DNA of 64,000 bases, taken from positions 37,910 to 101,909 of the forward strand of contig CAYNSQ010000002.1 in assembly GCA_964400155.1 (NCBI GenBank). Reading direction: 5' to 3'. Of the stretch, positions 18,022 through 26,357 are shown one piece after another (the first letter of the stretch is position 1; each line of letters starts with the position of its first letter). A program made the translations under genes and the position numbers. Below the pieces are notes generated by a model. The model searched no databases, was not told the origin of the DNA, and saw only the letters and a program-made list of their open reading frames with translations. The stretch comes from JAYTJL01 sp964400155 (GTDB lineage Bacteria; Patescibacteriota; Saccharimonadia; Saccharimonadales; UBA10212).

Positions 18022-18050
18022 TTGACTCAAGTCTAAGCACTAGCTATAGT
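18022..18050 (+). promoter_or_regulatory. Promoter of the glutaredoxin-trxB operon
   Basis: TTGACT (18022-18027) and TATAGT (18045-18050) with a 17-bp spacer form one of the best promoters in the window. It predicts a leader of about 56 nt that ends with GAGGGG upstream of the ATG at 18113. Unlike many neighbours, this mRNA therefore has a real 5' leader. Confidence 0.7.
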
Positions 18051-18112
18051 AGACATAGCAATCAAAAGCGACAGTTCGATAAACAAAAAACATAATAGAG
18101 GGGACAGCCAAG

Positions 18113-18361
18113 ATGGTTAAAAACATCACTATATTCACAACTAATACCTGCACTTACTGCGGTATGGTTAAAAAGTACTTATCAACTAAAGGGTTGTCCT
18201 ATGAAGAGGTGAACTTAGAATCACATCCAGACCGTCAAGCCGAAGCTCTACAAATGAGCGGAGCACTAACAGTGCCAATCACAATTGTCACAAAACAAGA
18301 CGACTCACAAGAAGTTATTATTGGATACAATCTATCAAGACTAGCACCGGCTGTTGCTTAA
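18113..18361 (+). CDS. Glutaredoxin / NrdH-like redox protein
   Basis: The 82-residue protein has a thioredoxin fold with TNTCTYCGMVKKYL at the N-terminus (redox pair C-T-Y-C) and the cis-proline motif LTVPITIV near residue 60. It lacks clear glutathione-binding features and sits directly before a thioredoxin reductase gene, so it is more likely an NrdH-type protein reduced by TrxB than a glutathione-dependent enzyme. The leader contains a GAGGGG ribosome site. Confidence 0.85.
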   Translation: MVKNITIFTTNTCTYCGMVKKYLSTKGLSYEEVNLESHPDRQAEALQMSGALTVPITIVTKQDDSQEVIIGYNLSRLAPAVA

Positions 18362-18368
18362 AAGTTCG

Positions 18369-19301
18369 ATGGCGGATGTAAAGGATTTAGTTATAGTCGG
18401 CGCCGGACCAGCGGCGTTAAGTGCAGCTATTTATACTGCCCGTGAAGACATTGATACGACTTTAATAGAAAAGGGAGCTATAGGCGGCCTGGCTGCTATT
18501 ACTGATTGGGTAGATAACTACCCAGGCTTTGCTGACGGGCTAGAAGGACTAAAACTAGCCGATGCCATGCGTGCCCAAGCCGAGCGATTTGGCGCCAAGA
18601 TAGAACTCAACGAAGTAACGGGAATAACCCGAAATGGAGACAATCTGGTTGTCAAATTAATAGACGGCGAGATGTCAACCAAGACTGTCCTGATTGCCAC
18701 TGGTAGTGACTACCGTAAAATTGGCGTTCCTGGAGAACTTGAATACTACGCCCGTGGTGTACATTACTGTGCCACGTGTGATGGCGCTTTTTACCGTGAC
18801 AAAAAACTTGTTGTAGTAGGCGGAGGAAACTCAGCTGTCCAAGAATCCCTATTTTTAACGAGATTTGCTAACCACATTGATTTGCTTGTACGTAGCAAAC
18901 TTCGGGCGAGCGATGTTCTTATTAAAGAACTTGAAAAACACAAAGATAAAATAACAGTACATCTGGCTACGACTACAGATGAAATTGTTGGCAAGGACGG
19001 CAAGGTAACAAAAGTAGTCGGTACCGCTACTAAAACCGGTAATAAGGTTGAGTTTGCTTGCGACGGTGTATTTATATTTGTAGGGCTTGATCCTAACACC
19101 GGCTTTTTAGATGGTTCTGAAATTGAGTTAGATGAACAACGATTTATTAAATCCAACCAAGATTTAATGACTAATGTGACTGGTGTCTTTGTGGCAGGTG
19201 ATGTTCGTTCTGGTGCAACCATGCAGATTGCCAGTGCAACTGGTGAAGGAGCGACTGCAGCGCTTAAGATTCGAGAATATCTTGATCACTTGGACGTATA
19301 A
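18369..19301 (+). CDS. trxB: Thioredoxin reductase
   Basis: The 310-residue flavoprotein has an FAD motif IVGAGPAALSAAIYTARED and a redox-active CATC in VHYCATCDGAFYRD (near residue 135). Its NADPH-binding fold is VVVGGGNSAVQESL, and a C-terminal GVFVAGDVRSG closes the FAD site. ATG 18369 is preferred; an in-frame TTG at 18354 would overlap the glutaredoxin gene. It would reduce the glutaredoxin/NrdH protein encoded just upstream and, through it or another thioredoxin, could feed CcdA. The last 38 bp overlap the convergent phosphodiesterase gene. Confidence 0.92.
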   Translation: MADVKDLVIVGAGPAALSAAIYTAREDIDTTLIEKGAIGGLAAITDWVDNYPGFADGLEGLKLADAMRAQAERFGAKIELNEVTGITRNGDNLVVKLIDGEMSTKTVLIATGSDYRKIGVPGELEYYARGVHYCATCDGAFYRDKKLVVVGGGNSAVQESLFLTRFANHIDLLVRSKLRASDVLIKELEKHKDKITVHLATTTDEIVGKDGKVTKVVGTATKTGNKVEFACDGVFIFVGLDPNTGFLDGSEIELDEQRFIKSNQDLMTNVTGVFVAGDVRSGATMQIASATGEGATAALKIREYLDHLDV

Positions 19302-19965
19302 ACTCTAGAGCTCTATCCGGGTAATCAGTACAGACAATAAGATCAGGGTAAAATTTAGAAAAATGCTTTAGAAGTAACCTATTGTTGACAGTGTAAAGCA
19401 CCAATTTAACATTATGACGCTTGCAATATAGATATATGAAAACGTTGAACCAAATAAAATGAAGGGCAAGGCCGTGTAACTGTCTTTTACGAACCAGTCG
19501 TAACGTCTCTTGCGGATGCAAAATAGTTGAGGCAAACAACTTAACGTCCGGAAGTTTTTTTGCCAGCTGAACCAGAACCTTATGGTTATTTGAACTAACC
19601 CATATATCTCGGTGCTTATAATCACTAAGAACACTCAATGTGCCTTTACTTAAGTAAAAATCTTTAATTTCAAAAAAAACGGGTTTACTGCCTAGCGCAT
19701 CAAGCGCTTGTCGAGCGGTGATAATTTTATTGCCGTCATGTGTACGTATTTTTTTAATCTCGTCGTATGTTAAGTTAAATATTCTTTTGTTGACTCCGGC
19801 CATTCTTCTAAAATCGGCATCATGAAAGACCACAGGGATGCCGTCCTTAGAAGTCCAAACATCAAATTCAACTCTATTAGCACCAGACCTAGCGCCTACT
19901 AACAACGCTTGCATTGTATTTTCCGTTGCCAGCCCAGCGGCACCACGGTGAGAAATAATCTTCAT
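19264..19965 (-). CDS. Glycerophosphodiester phosphodiesterase family protein
   Basis: The 233-residue protein has the GDPD signature at its N-terminus: ISHRGAAGLATENTMQAL, RVEFDVWTSKDGIPVVFHD. The catalytic His, Arg, Glu, Asp and second His are all present. The C-terminal YPDLIVCTDYPDRALEF is the usual closing strand-helix. It probably splits glycerophosphodiesters to glycerol-3-phosphate, possibly for lipid salvage. I use ATG 19965, since the frame's upstream ATG at 19983 sits in the promoter region shared with ppa. Its 3' end overlaps the 3' end of trxB by 38 bp in a convergent arrangement. Confidence 0.85.
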   Translation of the reverse strand: MKIISHRGAAGLATENTMQALLVGARSGANRVEFDVWTSKDGIPVVFHDADFRRMAGVNKRIFNLTYDEIKKIRTHDGNKIITARQALDALGSKPVFFEIKDFYLSKGTLSVLSDYKHRDIWVSSNNHKVLVQLAKKLPDVKLFASTILHPQETLRLVRKRQLHGLALHFIWFNVFIYLYCKRHNVKLVLYTVNNRLLLKHFSKFYPDLIVCTDYPDRALEFIRPSDQDILES

Positions 19966-20010
19966 CTGAATTCTAGTGTACAATTATAATAGTCAAACAA
20001 GGAGAAAAAA

Positions 20011-20574
20011 GTGAGCGACAACAACTGTATTTGTGATAATTGTAAAACAACACCGGTTGAACCCGGAACTCCAGATAAAGTTAATTTAATTGTAGAAATT
20101 CAGCGTGGCGGTGGTCAAAATAAGTATGAATTTGATAAGGATACCGGCCGATTGACCCTTGACCGTGTAAATGGAACAACATCACGTTATCCGGCAGATT
20201 ATGGTTATGTCCCAGGTACCTTGTGTGAAGATGGTGATCCATTGGATGCCCTGCTTATCATTGACGAACCGGTTGTGCATGGTGCTGTAGTTCCCGCTCG
20301 GCCAATAGGCGTTTTGTATATGATAGACGAAGGTGAAGGCGATGAAAAACTTATTTGCGTACCCGCCAAGGATGTTAGCAAAGATCACTTAAATGATCTT
20401 TCAGATTTTTCAGACCAAGCAGCTCATTTTAAAAAAGTTGTCGAACATTTCTATGCCCACTACAAAGATTGGAAAAACAATTGGCAAGGGACCAGTGTTG
20501 AATTTAAGGGATGGGGTGGTTCTTCAGAGGCCCAAAAAGTTGTAGCAGAAGCAATTGCACGTGCGCATAATTAG
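20011..20574 (+). CDS. ppa: Inorganic pyrophosphatase, family I, with Cys-rich N-terminus
   Basis: The 187-residue protein carries the soluble pyrophosphatase signature DGDPLDALLI near residue 75 and other active-site elements (KYEFDKDTGRLTLDR, YPADYGYVPGT). It hydrolyses pyrophosphate made by nucleic acid and tRNA-charging reactions. The start is GTG at 20011 with AAGGAG upstream. The first 25 residues are an extra segment with three closely spaced cysteines (CICDNC), not found in the standard enzyme, which could bind a metal. TATAAT (19987-19992) lies in the space shared with the divergent phosphodiesterase gene. Confidence 0.93.
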   Translation: MSDNNCICDNCKTTPVEPGTPDKVNLIVEIQRGGGQNKYEFDKDTGRLTLDRVNGTTSRYPADYGYVPGTLCEDGDPLDALLIIDEPVVHGAVVPARPIGVLYMIDEGEGDEKLICVPAKDVSKDHLNDLSDFSDQAAHFKKVVEHFYAHYKDWKNNWQGTSVEFKGWGGSSEAQKVVAEAIARAHN

Positions 20575-20666
20575 AACTGCTTATGACACTTGCCTTGATA
20601 AGGTGAAAAACGTACAATAAAGCTAAACATAAGCAAAAGCACAACAACAGGGGGTAGGCTGGCTAA

Positions 20667-22031
20667 ATGAAGACAAAAATTGCTATCAACGGGTTTGGAC
20701 GGATTGGTAGAAATGCTTTTAAAGTAGCGCATGCACGTGATGATCTTGAAGTGGTTGCCGTCAACGACCTAACTGACACAAAGACACTGGCTCATCTACT
20801 AAAACACGACAGTAGCTACGGTGCATATAGCGCTGAAGTTGATTTTGATGAACACAACATAATTGTTGACGGTCACAGCGTGCAAGTACTGGCAGAAAAA
20901 GATCCTGCTAATTTGCCCTGGAAAGACCTTGAAGTAGATATAGTAATTGAGTCTACCGGACTTTTTGTAGATCCGGCAAAGGCAAAAGCACACATTGAAG
21001 CCGGAGCTAAAAAAGTCATAATAAGTGCACCAGCCAAAGGTGATGGAGCGGATACAATTGTAATAGGAGTCAATGAAGACAAACTAGAATCCGCCGGTGA
21101 AATAATAAGCAATGCAAGTTGTACGACTAACTGCATTACACCAGTTATGGCAATCTTAGAAGACAATTTTGGTGTTGAGAAAGCTATGATGACCACCGTG
21201 CACAGCTATACTGCCAGCCAGGTTCTTCAAGATGGTCCTGCTAAAGACATGCGTGAAGCACGGAGTGCAGCGGTAAATATTGTGCCAACCACAACTGGAG
21301 CTAGTATAGCTGCTGCAAAAGCATTGCCTGCACTGGAGGGAATATTTGGTGGTATGAGCGTACGTGTTCCAACACCGGTAGTTTCGTTAAGTGATTTTGC
21401 TGTGGTTACCAAAAGGGAAGTAAGTGTTGATGAAGTTAATGAAGCTTTTAAAAAAGCAGCAGCCGATCCTTATTATCAGGGTATTTTAGCTGTCACTGAA
21501 GAAGAACTGGTAAGCACGGATTATATTGGTAACTCTCATTCAGCAATTGTAGATCTAAAGCTCACAAATGTGGTTGGAGGAAATTTACTAAAAGTAGTAG
21601 CCTGGTACGATAACGAATGGGGATATTCGAATAGATTGGTTGAACTTACCGCTGATACTGGTCGACTGCTCCAAGGAGACAACCCGACAGATAAAGATAG
21701 CGATAATAAGGCAGAAGACGATAAGTGGGACGTTAAGAATGATGACAATCCACTTGATGAGAAAGAATCCAAAGAAGAAGACAGTAAAGCAGAACTTGGC
21801 TTTGAACTACCTGATTTTGGGACAGAACCCGAGGACAAACCGAATATTGAGCAAAAAGAACATGAATTTCCTGTTCTTGGCAAACACCAAGAAGCAATGT
21901 TGGACGCTCCGGAGAAGGAAGATCTATTATCGGAGGGGCATAAAGAGGTTTCAATTGAAAAAGTTGAGCTTGGCAGTGAACAAAGCGGCACTGATGAGAT
22001 GACAGCAAATCAAAAAGACAATGAATCTTAA
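20667..22031 (+). CDS. gap: Glyceraldehyde-3-phosphate dehydrogenase with long acidic C-terminal tail
   Basis: Residues 1 to about 330 are a complete type I GAPDH. They have NAD-binding INGFGRIGR, catalytic Cys152 in NASCTTNC, His179 in TVHSY, and WYDNEWGYSNRLVEL near the end. After about residue 331 comes a 124-residue extension dominated by Asp, Glu, Lys and Ser with no hydrophobic core, ending at a normal stop. The usual length is about 335 residues. The extension is in frame with no sign of frameshift, so it is a real fusion or accretion. It catalyses oxidation of glyceraldehyde-3-phosphate to 1,3-bisphosphoglycerate. A GGGGGTAGG ribosome site lies 12 nt upstream of the ATG. Confidence 0.95.
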   Translation: MKTKIAINGFGRIGRNAFKVAHARDDLEVVAVNDLTDTKTLAHLLKHDSSYGAYSAEVDFDEHNIIVDGHSVQVLAEKDPANLPWKDLEVDIVIESTGLFVDPAKAKAHIEAGAKKVIISAPAKGDGADTIVIGVNEDKLESAGEIISNASCTTNCITPVMAILEDNFGVEKAMMTTVHSYTASQVLQDGPAKDMREARSAAVNIVPTTTGASIAAAKALPALEGIFGGMSVRVPTPVVSLSDFAVVTKREVSVDEVNEAFKKAAADPYYQGILAVTEEELVSTDYIGNSHSAIVDLKLTNVVGGNLLKVVAWYDNEWGYSNRLVELTADTGRLLQGDNPTDKDSDNKAEDDKWDVKNDDNPLDEKESKEEDSKAELGFELPDFGTEPEDKPNIEQKEHEFPVLGKHQEAMLDAPEKEDLLSEGHKEVSIEKVELGSEQSGTDEMTANQKDNES

Positions 22032-22093
22032 AAACCAACGGCTTCAAAAAAAATTGATAGTCTCGCTTGAGGCTACTTGGATTTTTAGTCTGA

Positions 22094-22588
22094 ATGAAAA
22101 TTGCACTAGCGACTGACCACACCGGTTACCAACAGTTGCAAGAAATTAAAAAGTGGCTAGAGTCGCACGGACATGAATGCCAGAATTTTGGACCGACCCA
22201 GTTGGTCCAAGAGGATGATTATCCCGATTATATTTTTCCGGCAGCCAAAGCAGTGGCAAACGGGACTTTTGAAAGAGGTATAATCTTTGGGGGATCAGGG
22301 CAAGGCGAAGCTATGGCTGCCAATAGAGTAAATGGTGTTCGTTGTATGGTTTTTTATGGTCCAGCTGTTGCTCGAAAAGTAGTCGATGCCGAAGGTCATG
22401 TCAATCACGACCCTTTTGTGCTTGTGCGACTTTCACGCCAGCACAACAATTCCAATATTCTATCAATTGCAGCTCGTTTTGTTAGCCTTGAAGACATGAA
22501 GCACGTAGTAAAAATATGGCTGGAAACTCCTTTTTTGGGTGAAGAACGCCATCAAAGACGCAACCAAAAATTGGACGAGGCTATCTGA
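22094..22588 (+). CDS. rpiB: Ribose-5-phosphate isomerase B, Glu-type active site
   Basis: The 164-residue RpiB/LacAB-family protein has an N-terminal IALATDHTGYQQLQEIKKWL. The loop GIIFGGSGQGEAMAANRV has Gly at the place where E. coli-type RpiB has its catalytic Cys, but carries Glu two residues after GQG. This matches the mycobacterial RpiB subtype, where Glu is the base, so the enzyme is expected to be active. Later landmarks are LSRQHNNSNILSI and the C-terminal ETPFLGEERHQRR. It interconverts ribulose-5-P and ribose-5-P. Its stop overlaps the next start by one base, coupling it to the epimerase-like gene. Confidence 0.9.
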   Translation: MKIALATDHTGYQQLQEIKKWLESHGHECQNFGPTQLVQEDDYPDYIFPAAKAVANGTFERGIIFGGSGQGEAMAANRVNGVRCMVFYGPAVARKVVDAEGHVNHDPFVLVRLSRQHNNSNILSIAARFVSLEDMKHVVKIWLETPFLGEERHQRRNQKLDEAI

Positions 22589-23235
22589 TGGCGGTCATCT
22601 GTCCAACTATTACTGCCTATTCAACCGATGAATACAAGATTCAGATGGACAAAATTTTACATTTAGCACACAGAATTCAGATTGATTTGACTGATGGCGA
22701 GTTTACCAAAGAAAAAACCCTAGAACCTAAAGATGCCTGGTGGCCGGTTGGTTTTACGGTAGATTTTCATTTGATGTATAAATTCCCAATTCCTGCTATA
22801 CATGAAATTTTAAAACACAGACCAAACATGATTATTGTTCATGCCGAGTGTGAGGGTAACTTTAATGAATTTGTTGATGTGTGTAAAAAAGCAGGCGTAA
22901 AAGTCGGCGCTGCTTTACTACAAAACACTCCTACCCAAATGTTACATAGTGCCCTTAGTCAACTAGACCATGTACTAATCTTTTCTGGTAACTTAGGTTT
23001 TCAGGGAGGCAGTACAGCGGATTTAAGTTTACTCGACAAAATTAAAGATTTAAAATCCAAAAAACCAAATCTAGAAATTGGTTGGGACGGTGGCGTTAGT
23101 GATCAAAATATTTCGGAGTTAATTATCGGTGGAGTTGATGTGTTAAATGTTGGCGGTTATATACAATCGGCCGCTGACCCAGCCAAAGCCTACCACACCC
23201 TTCAGTTAATAGCTGACGAAACCGGCACAACTTAA
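22588..23235 (+). CDS. Ribulose-phosphate 3-epimerase-like protein, one metal ligand changed
   Basis: The 215-residue TIM-barrel protein shows Rpe landmarks: ICPTITAY at the N-terminus, QIDLTDGEF, VDFHLM, VHAE and IGWDGGV. In canonical Rpe the metal is held by His, Asp, His and Asp. Here the first (HxDxMDG) is Gln (QIDLTDG), while the other three look intact. The phosphate-binding end reads NVGGYI rather than the usual AGS. It may be a diverged epimerase or a relative with another substrate. Its coupling to rpiB supports a pentose phosphate role and there is no other rpe in the window. Confidence 0.75.
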   Translation: MAVICPTITAYSTDEYKIQMDKILHLAHRIQIDLTDGEFTKEKTLEPKDAWWPVGFTVDFHLMYKFPIPAIHEILKHRPNMIIVHAECEGNFNEFVDVCKKAGVKVGAALLQNTPTQMLHSALSQLDHVLIFSGNLGFQGGSTADLSLLDKIKDLKSKKPNLEIGWDGGVSDQNISELIIGGVDVLNVGGYIQSAADPAKAYHTLQLIADETGTT

Positions 23236-23299
23236 ATCATCAATATAAACATCCGTAAAATTTGTAGCTTAAGTTGCATTCTGAGTGGTTTAAACATGC

Positions 23300-23334
23300 T
23301 TTTAGGTTTTAGCTTTTAGCTGTAAGCTATCTGT
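23300..23334. repeat. Heptamer tandem array ending at the obgE start codon
   Basis: Five consecutive 7-bp units (TTTTAGG, TTTTAGC, TTTTAGC, TGTAAGC, TATCTGT) abut the ATG of obgE. The unit TTTTAGC is the exact reverse complement of GCTAAAA inside gatA (42021-42027), which ties the arrays together. Confidence 0.7.
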
Positions 23335-24603
23335 ATGTTTGTTGATAGAGTTGAAGCCCGCTTAGAAGCGGGAAATGGCGGCAATGGTGCTATGAGTTTT
23401 CATCATGAAAAGTTTAAGGCCAAAGGCGGGCCAGACGGTGGTGATGGTGGTCATGGTGGTGATGTAGTGTTGGTGGCTAGCAATAATGAAAACACCTTGG
23501 CTAAATTTCGTTATAAAAAACTTCTTAAAGCAGCTGACGGAGGCAATGGAAGTACGTCAAAGAAACATGGACGTAATGGAGAAGATCTTCTTGTCAAAGT
23601 ACCGGTTGGCACGGTTGTTCACGTTAATAATGAAGAAGTAGCTGATTTGAGTGTGGTCGATCAAATGGTCGTTATAGCACGTGGTGGCAAGGGAGGATTT
23701 GGGAACGCCCACTTTGTAAGTTCTACTCGTCAAGCACCACGAGTCGCGGAAAAGGGCGAAAAAGGCCATCAGCTTGAAGTAACACTAGAGCTAAAGATGA
23801 TAGCAGATGTAGGCATTATTGGACTTCCAAACGCCGGCAAATCAACTCTATTGTCAGTTATCAGTAATGCCAAACCGCAAATTGCAAATTATCCATTTAC
23901 CACAATTCATCCTAATTTAGGCGTGGTGGATGTAAATTCTAAAAACAGTCTTTTGTTTGCAGATATACCGGGACTAATTGAGGGAGCTTCAAAAGGCAAA
24001 GGTTTAGGCGATGAATTCTTGCGACATATCGAACGTACCGGCGTACTTTTACATCTTGTTGATGTATATGGCGAAGACATAGCTAAAGACATCAAAACAA
24101 TCAACAAAGAGTTGCAAGACTACAAAATAGACTTATCCAAAAAACAACAAGTAATTGCATTAAACAAAATCGAAGGCCTGAGCGCAAAAGAAATTGACGC
24201 TAAATTAAAACAAGCCAAAAAAGCAGTTGGAAAAAGTACCCAGGTGGTTGCTTTATCCGCACTTAGTAAAGTAGGGGTGGATAAAATGCTAAGTTGTGTA
24301 CTGCAAATTGCTTTAAAACAACGTAGTCCGAAAACTAACCAAGCTAATCAGGTTACAAGAATAGGTCTGATGCCAGATGAGGATGCATGGACTATTGAAA
24401 AAACCTACAAAGGCTACATTGTAAGAGGTATAAAAATTGAGAGATTTGCTAGTCGAACTCGATTTGATGACTATCACGGTCAAGAACGCTTCAGGGACAT
24501 TATGCGCAAAATGGGAATTACCAATGAATTGGAAAACCAAGGTATTGAACCAGGTCAGCTAGTACAAATAGGTCAACCGGAAGTCGCAAATCTGGAATTT
24601 TAA
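23335..24603 (+). CDS. obgE: Obg family GTPase
   Basis: The 422-residue protein contains all three Obg domains. The glycine-rich Obg fold (1-155) includes GGNGAMSFHHEKF and GGDGGHGGDV. The GTPase domain has G1 GLPNAGKST at about 163, ADIPGLIEGAS as G3 and LNKIE as G4. A C-terminal OCT domain covers about 335-420. It is a ribosome-assembly and stress GTPase, nearly universal in bacteria. The ATG directly follows a heptamer array and has no recognisable ribosome site. sbcB begins right after its stop. Confidence 0.95.
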   Translation: MFVDRVEARLEAGNGGNGAMSFHHEKFKAKGGPDGGDGGHGGDVVLVASNNENTLAKFRYKKLLKAADGGNGSTSKKHGRNGEDLLVKVPVGTVVHVNNEEVADLSVVDQMVVIARGGKGGFGNAHFVSSTRQAPRVAEKGEKGHQLEVTLELKMIADVGIIGLPNAGKSTLLSVISNAKPQIANYPFTTIHPNLGVVDVNSKNSLLFADIPGLIEGASKGKGLGDEFLRHIERTGVLLHLVDVYGEDIAKDIKTINKELQDYKIDLSKKQQVIALNKIEGLSAKEIDAKLKQAKKAVGKSTQVVALSALSKVGVDKMLSCVLQIALKQRSPKTNQANQVTRIGLMPDEDAWTIEKTYKGYIVRGIKIERFASRTRFDDYHGQERFRDIMRKMGITNELENQGIEPGQLVQIGQPEVANLEF

Positions 24604-26034
24604 ATGTCTGCTACTTTTTATTTCTACGACTTAGAAACCAGTGGAATAAATGCTAGGACTGCTCGAATAATGCAGTTTGCTGGGCAGCGAACAGACCTAG
24701 ACTTTAACCCAATTGGCGAACAAGACAATATACTTGTCAAACTTTCGGCTGACGTTTTACCAGAACCGGATGCTGTGTTGGTGCATGGCTTTACACCACA
24801 AAAAACGTTAGTTGAAGGCATCAGCGAAGCCGAACTTACAAAATACTTAACAAGTAAAGTATTTACACCTAATACTACAGTAGTCGGTTTTAACAATATT
24901 CGATTTGATGATGAATTTATCAGGTTTTTATTTTGGCGGAACTTCACTGATGCTTACGAATGGCAGTGGAAAGACGGTCGAAGCAAGTGGGATCTTCTAG
25001 ATGTAGCTAGAATGACAAGGGCATTGCGACCAGAAGGAATTGAGTGGGCTTTTGCTGCCGACGGAAAACCCAGTAATCGACTAGAACATTTAACTTCTGT
25101 CAACAACTTGCAACATTCTACTGCCCATGACGCTGGAAGTGATGTTGAAGCGGTTATCCAGCTAGCAACTTTGTTAAAAAGCAAACAGCCCAAAATATTT
25201 GACTACCTCCTGAAAATAAAATCTAAAAATGAAGTTGCGGCGCTGGTAGGCAAAGGCGAGCCATTTTTATACACAAGCGGCAGGTACAGCGCCGAATATG
25301 AAAAGACTACAGTAGTGGTTAGTCTAGGTATGGTGCCAGACCGAAGCTCGGCCCTCGTCTATGATTTACGGGTTGACCCGGTTGGCTATACCAATTTGGG
25401 AGTGGAAGAACTGGTCCAGTTATGGGGTTTGAGAGGCAAGGATGTACCGTATTTTCCAATCAAAGAGATTAAATTCAATCGTTGTCCGGCAATTGCACCA
25501 ATGAGTGTTTTGGACGCTAAGTCCGCTAATCGCCTGAGTATTGACTCAAAAACAATTGATGCAAACTTTGCAAAGCTTCAAAAGGCAGAAGACTTTGCTG
25601 ACAAACTCATTCGAGCGCGTGAATTAATGCAGCCTAAAGACCAAGTTGGTGCCATGGTTGACCCACAAAAAGTCGATGCTCAGCTATATGATGGTTTTGT
25701 AAGTGGAACTGACAAAACAAAAATGTCAGTTGTTCGTGCGGCGGGAGTTGAACAGTTAGCTGGCCTACATATTGATTTTACAGATACCAGACTCACTGCG
25801 CTCCTGCCTATATATAAAGCCCGAAATTTTCCAAAATGTTTAGATGAGCGGGAAACTATCGAGTGGAATCAATTTATCAAAACAAAATTAACGAGTGGTG
25901 GTGTAGAGTCACTGGCCACTAAGTATTTTTCTCGATTAACAGAGTTGATGAAAGAAACAAAGGATACCAACAAGCAATACTTACTTGAAGAGTTGCAACT
26001 GTACGGAGAATCGGTTGTACCTTTTGAAGCGTAG
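24604..26034 (+). CDS. sbcB: Exodeoxyribonuclease I
   Basis: The 476-residue length matches E. coli exonuclease I. The DEDDh exonuclease motifs are FYDLETSG (Asp, Glu), NNIRFDDEFIRF (Asp) and HDAGSDVEAVIQLA (His, Asp). The downstream SH3-like and helical region typical of ExoI is also present, with NRCPAIAPMSVL. It degrades single-stranded DNA 3' to 5' in recombination and mismatch repair. The ATG follows the obgE stop with no spacer, so the two are co-translated. Confidence 0.93.
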   Translation: MSATFYFYDLETSGINARTARIMQFAGQRTDLDFNPIGEQDNILVKLSADVLPEPDAVLVHGFTPQKTLVEGISEAELTKYLTSKVFTPNTTVVGFNNIRFDDEFIRFLFWRNFTDAYEWQWKDGRSKWDLLDVARMTRALRPEGIEWAFAADGKPSNRLEHLTSVNNLQHSTAHDAGSDVEAVIQLATLLKSKQPKIFDYLLKIKSKNEVAALVGKGEPFLYTSGRYSAEYEKTTVVVSLGMVPDRSSALVYDLRVDPVGYTNLGVEELVQLWGLRGKDVPYFPIKEIKFNRCPAIAPMSVLDAKSANRLSIDSKTIDANFAKLQKAEDFADKLIRARELMQPKDQVGAMVDPQKVDAQLYDGFVSGTDKTKMSVVRAAGVEQLAGLHIDFTDTRLTALLPIYKARNFPKCLDERETIEWNQFIKTKLTSGGVESLATKYFSRLTELMKETKDTNKQYLLEELQLYGESVVPFEA

Positions 26035-26357
26035 AAACTTTGATGGGTTGTAAAACAGAGTCTTGTTTTTTCTAATTAGATAAATTTCTATTACTACCAA
26101 TACTATAAAAGCCAGTTCATTGATGGATAATTGATGCTGGGTGCCAGGAATCTGTCCCAATACTAGAAATTGATTTAACATATTTTTGCCGCCTAAGTTT
26201 CTCTAATTTAAAGCGGATTATAGTCCTAATTTGTACTAACGTCAAATACTTTATATAGCTTATGCTATTAATTATTCTATTTTTGTTTTTTTGTTAGGGT
26301 TTTTTCGTTATTAGCACTAGAAAAAAAGGCGAAAAATTGATACAATCATTCGACTGC
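26035..26357. other. 323-bp intergenic region, AT-rich, no gene seen
   Basis: Just past sbcB, AAAACA (26052-26057) and TGTTTT (26064-26069) form a small hairpin followed by T residues, a weak terminator. The rest is AT-rich with T-tracts (26281-26310) and no supported reading frame. A 66-codon minus-strand frame here lacks a ribosome site. At the right end lies the uvrA promoter: an extended -10, TG-A-TACAAT, at 26338-26346. Confidence 0.5.

Noticed and set aside
22094..22588. RpiB judged inactive because the catalytic Cys is missing
   Set aside because: The motif GGSGxGE matches the mycobacterial RpiB subtype that uses Glu.
25981..26181. 66-codon minus-strand reading frame overlapping the end of sbcB
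   Set aside because: No ribosome site or promoter, it overlaps a well-supported gene, and the sequence looks like translated AT-rich intergenic DNA.
26337..26357. uvrA start at the upstream in-frame codon
   Set aside because: A TG-A-TACAAT extended -10 box lies within this stretch, so the ATG at 26358 is the likely start.
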